This document shows, in pieces, positions 63,437-64,000 of a stretch of DNA of 64,000 nt (positions are counted from its first letter, which is position 1; each line of letters starts with the position of its first letter). The notes beneath the pieces are model-generated. The model saw only the letters and a program-made list of their open reading frames with translations, made no database searches and was not told the DNA's origin. A program made the translations under genes and the position numbers. The DNA comes from Streptococcus suis (GTDB lineage: Bacteria > Bacillota > Bacilli > Lactobacillales > Streptococcaceae), in contig NZ_JAMWEM010000006.1 of NCBI RefSeq assembly GCF_024509525.1, positions 62,001 to 126,000 of the forward strand. Direction: 5' to 3'.

Positions 63437-63512
63437 AAAACAGCCAAGATAAACCACGTCCTAAACGTTTAAGGATTGTGGTCTGCTTATCTTGGCTGTT
63501 TATTTTTCTATA
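63437..63512. terminator. Long bidirectional terminator
   Basis: AAACAGCCAAGATAA pairs with TTATCTTGGCTGTTT, with an inner ACCAC...CCT/AGG...GTGGT stem, and ATTTTT follows. It separates the channel gene from the convergent ABC exporter. Confidence 0.9.
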
Positions 63513-63514
63513 TA

Positions 63515-64000
63515 TTATTCAAACACAAACTGGTTGTGGTAGAGTTCGGCGTAGAAGCCGTTTAGTTTGAGGAGTTGACTGTGGTTGCCTTGCTCGATTA
63601 CCTTTCCATCTTTGAGGACGATAATTTCATCCGCATTGAGAATGGTTTTGAGGCGATGGGCAATGACGAAGCTGGTCCGTCCTGCGATAATAGCCTCCAT
63701 AGCTTTTTGAATTTTGGCTTCCGTTACGGTATCAACGTTAGACGTTGCTTCGTCCAAAATCAAGACTTGTGGATCTGTCAAGAGCGTACGGGCAATGGAA
63801 ATCAGCTGTTTCTGACCTGTCGAGAAGACATTCTCATCATCGGTCACAAAGGTTTCATAGCCCTCTGGCAAGCTCATGATGAAGTCGTGGATATGGGTGG
63901 CACGAGCTGCGGTTTCCACCATTTCCTGCGAAATACTCTCATCACCAAAGCGGATATTGTCCGCAATAGTCCCCGAGAATAGCACCGACTCCTGCAAGAC
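63515..64000 (-). CDS. ABC exporter nucleotide-binding domain, 5' part outside the window
   Basis: The last 161 residues of a half-transporter are visible. They include the Q-loop ([10 protein letters not shown]), signature motif [10 protein letters not shown] (a variant of LSGGQ with T for the first G), Walker [13 protein letters not shown] with catalytic Glu, and the H-loop VIAHRL. It would export drugs, peptides or lipids as a homo- or heterodimer. The start lies beyond 64000. Its final 36 codons are duplicated at 60083-60193. Confidence 0.9.
   Translation of the reverse strand, partial: VLQESVLFSGTIADNIRFGDESISQEMVETAARATHIHDFIMSLPEGYETFVTDDENVFSTGQKQLISIARTLLTDPQVLILDEATSNVDTVTEAKIQKAMEAIIAGRTSFVIAHRLKTILNADEIIVLKDGKVIEQGNHSQLLKLNGFYAELYHNQFVFE

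Overview
The window is a chromosomal segment of a low-GC streptococcus and is most likely Streptococcus suis. The evidence is the nadR-pnuC-nrtR NAD salvage operon, streptococcal gene orders (ctsR-clpC, rpsB-tsf, pbp2A/rpmG/secE/nusG, rnpA-yidC-jag-rpmH, ksgA-rsgA-rpe-thiN-rmuC-yhaM-purR, dut-radA-carbonic anhydrase) and near-consensus sigma-A promoters with 17-bp spacers. Species assignment is inference; no search was run. Most genes lie on the minus strand.

Layout. 1-9.3 kb: one unbroken minus-strand reading frame of at least 3,107 codons runs off the left edge. It encodes a secreted adhesin with at least 14 SpaA/Cna-B type repeats and two F5/8C (discoidin) domains in a duplicated 1.5-kb module. 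Its 5' leader carries a G9 tract inside a terminator-like hairpin. 9.4-10.05 kb: a small inverted-repeat element and a decayed ORF. 10.06-12.8 kb: NAD salvage operon with repeated operator-like sequences around its promoter. 12.8-16.6 kb: a broken acetyltransferase gene, clpC and ctsR with a CtsR box, and a divergent thioredoxin-fold gene with a long structured leader. 16.8-18.9 kb: rpsB-tsf. 18.96-22.7 kb: two membrane-anchored proteins of unknown function, each broken by a single-base frameshift. 22.8-23.5 kb: tRNA-Cys and an intergenic array of hairpins. 23.5-28.2 kb: nusG, secE, rpmG, an inserted MFS exporter, and pbp2A. 28.4-30.2 kb: plus-strand ferredoxin/flavodoxin-NADP reductase and an RluD-family pseudouridine synthase.

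30.3-37 kb: purR with two small membrane proteins; rsgA, rpe, thiN, rmuC, yhaM and a kinase in one tight run; tRNA-Leu. 37.1-41.6 kb: ksgA and the tatD-rnmV pair, separated by a RelBE-type toxin-antitoxin pair, a DJ-1/PfpI protein and a DUF1697 protein. 41.7-44.1 kb: rpmH, jag, yidC, rnpA. 44.2-46.8 kb: argG-argH with an ARG-box-like palindrome in the promoter. 47-48.3 kb: Nudix hydrolase, and a MerR regulator divergent from a small membrane protein with a 19-bp-spacer promoter. 48.3-50.7 kb: S-methylmethionine-type permease and homocysteine methyltransferase, bracketed by near-identical terminators. 50.8-56.5 kb: gltX, MFS transporter, a LytTR/LiaF-like pair with a direct-repeat operator, an AIM24-family protein, a second hairpin array, carbonic anhydrase. 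56.6-60.6 kb: radA, dut, a RhuM-family protein, two minor genes and a relic of an ABC transporter 3' end. 60.6-63.4 kb: a plus-strand redox module under a cre-like promoter (flavin reductase, flavin reductase-PAS fusion, formate/nitrite-type channel). 63.5-64 kb: the 3' end of an ABC exporter running off the right edge.

The most unusual features are the G9/hairpin leader of the giant adhesin, two related intergenic hairpin arrays (about 22.97-23.43 kb and 55.84-56.0 kb), the paired frameshifts, and the flavin reductase-PAS-channel module flanked by duplicated ABC transporter 3' ends.
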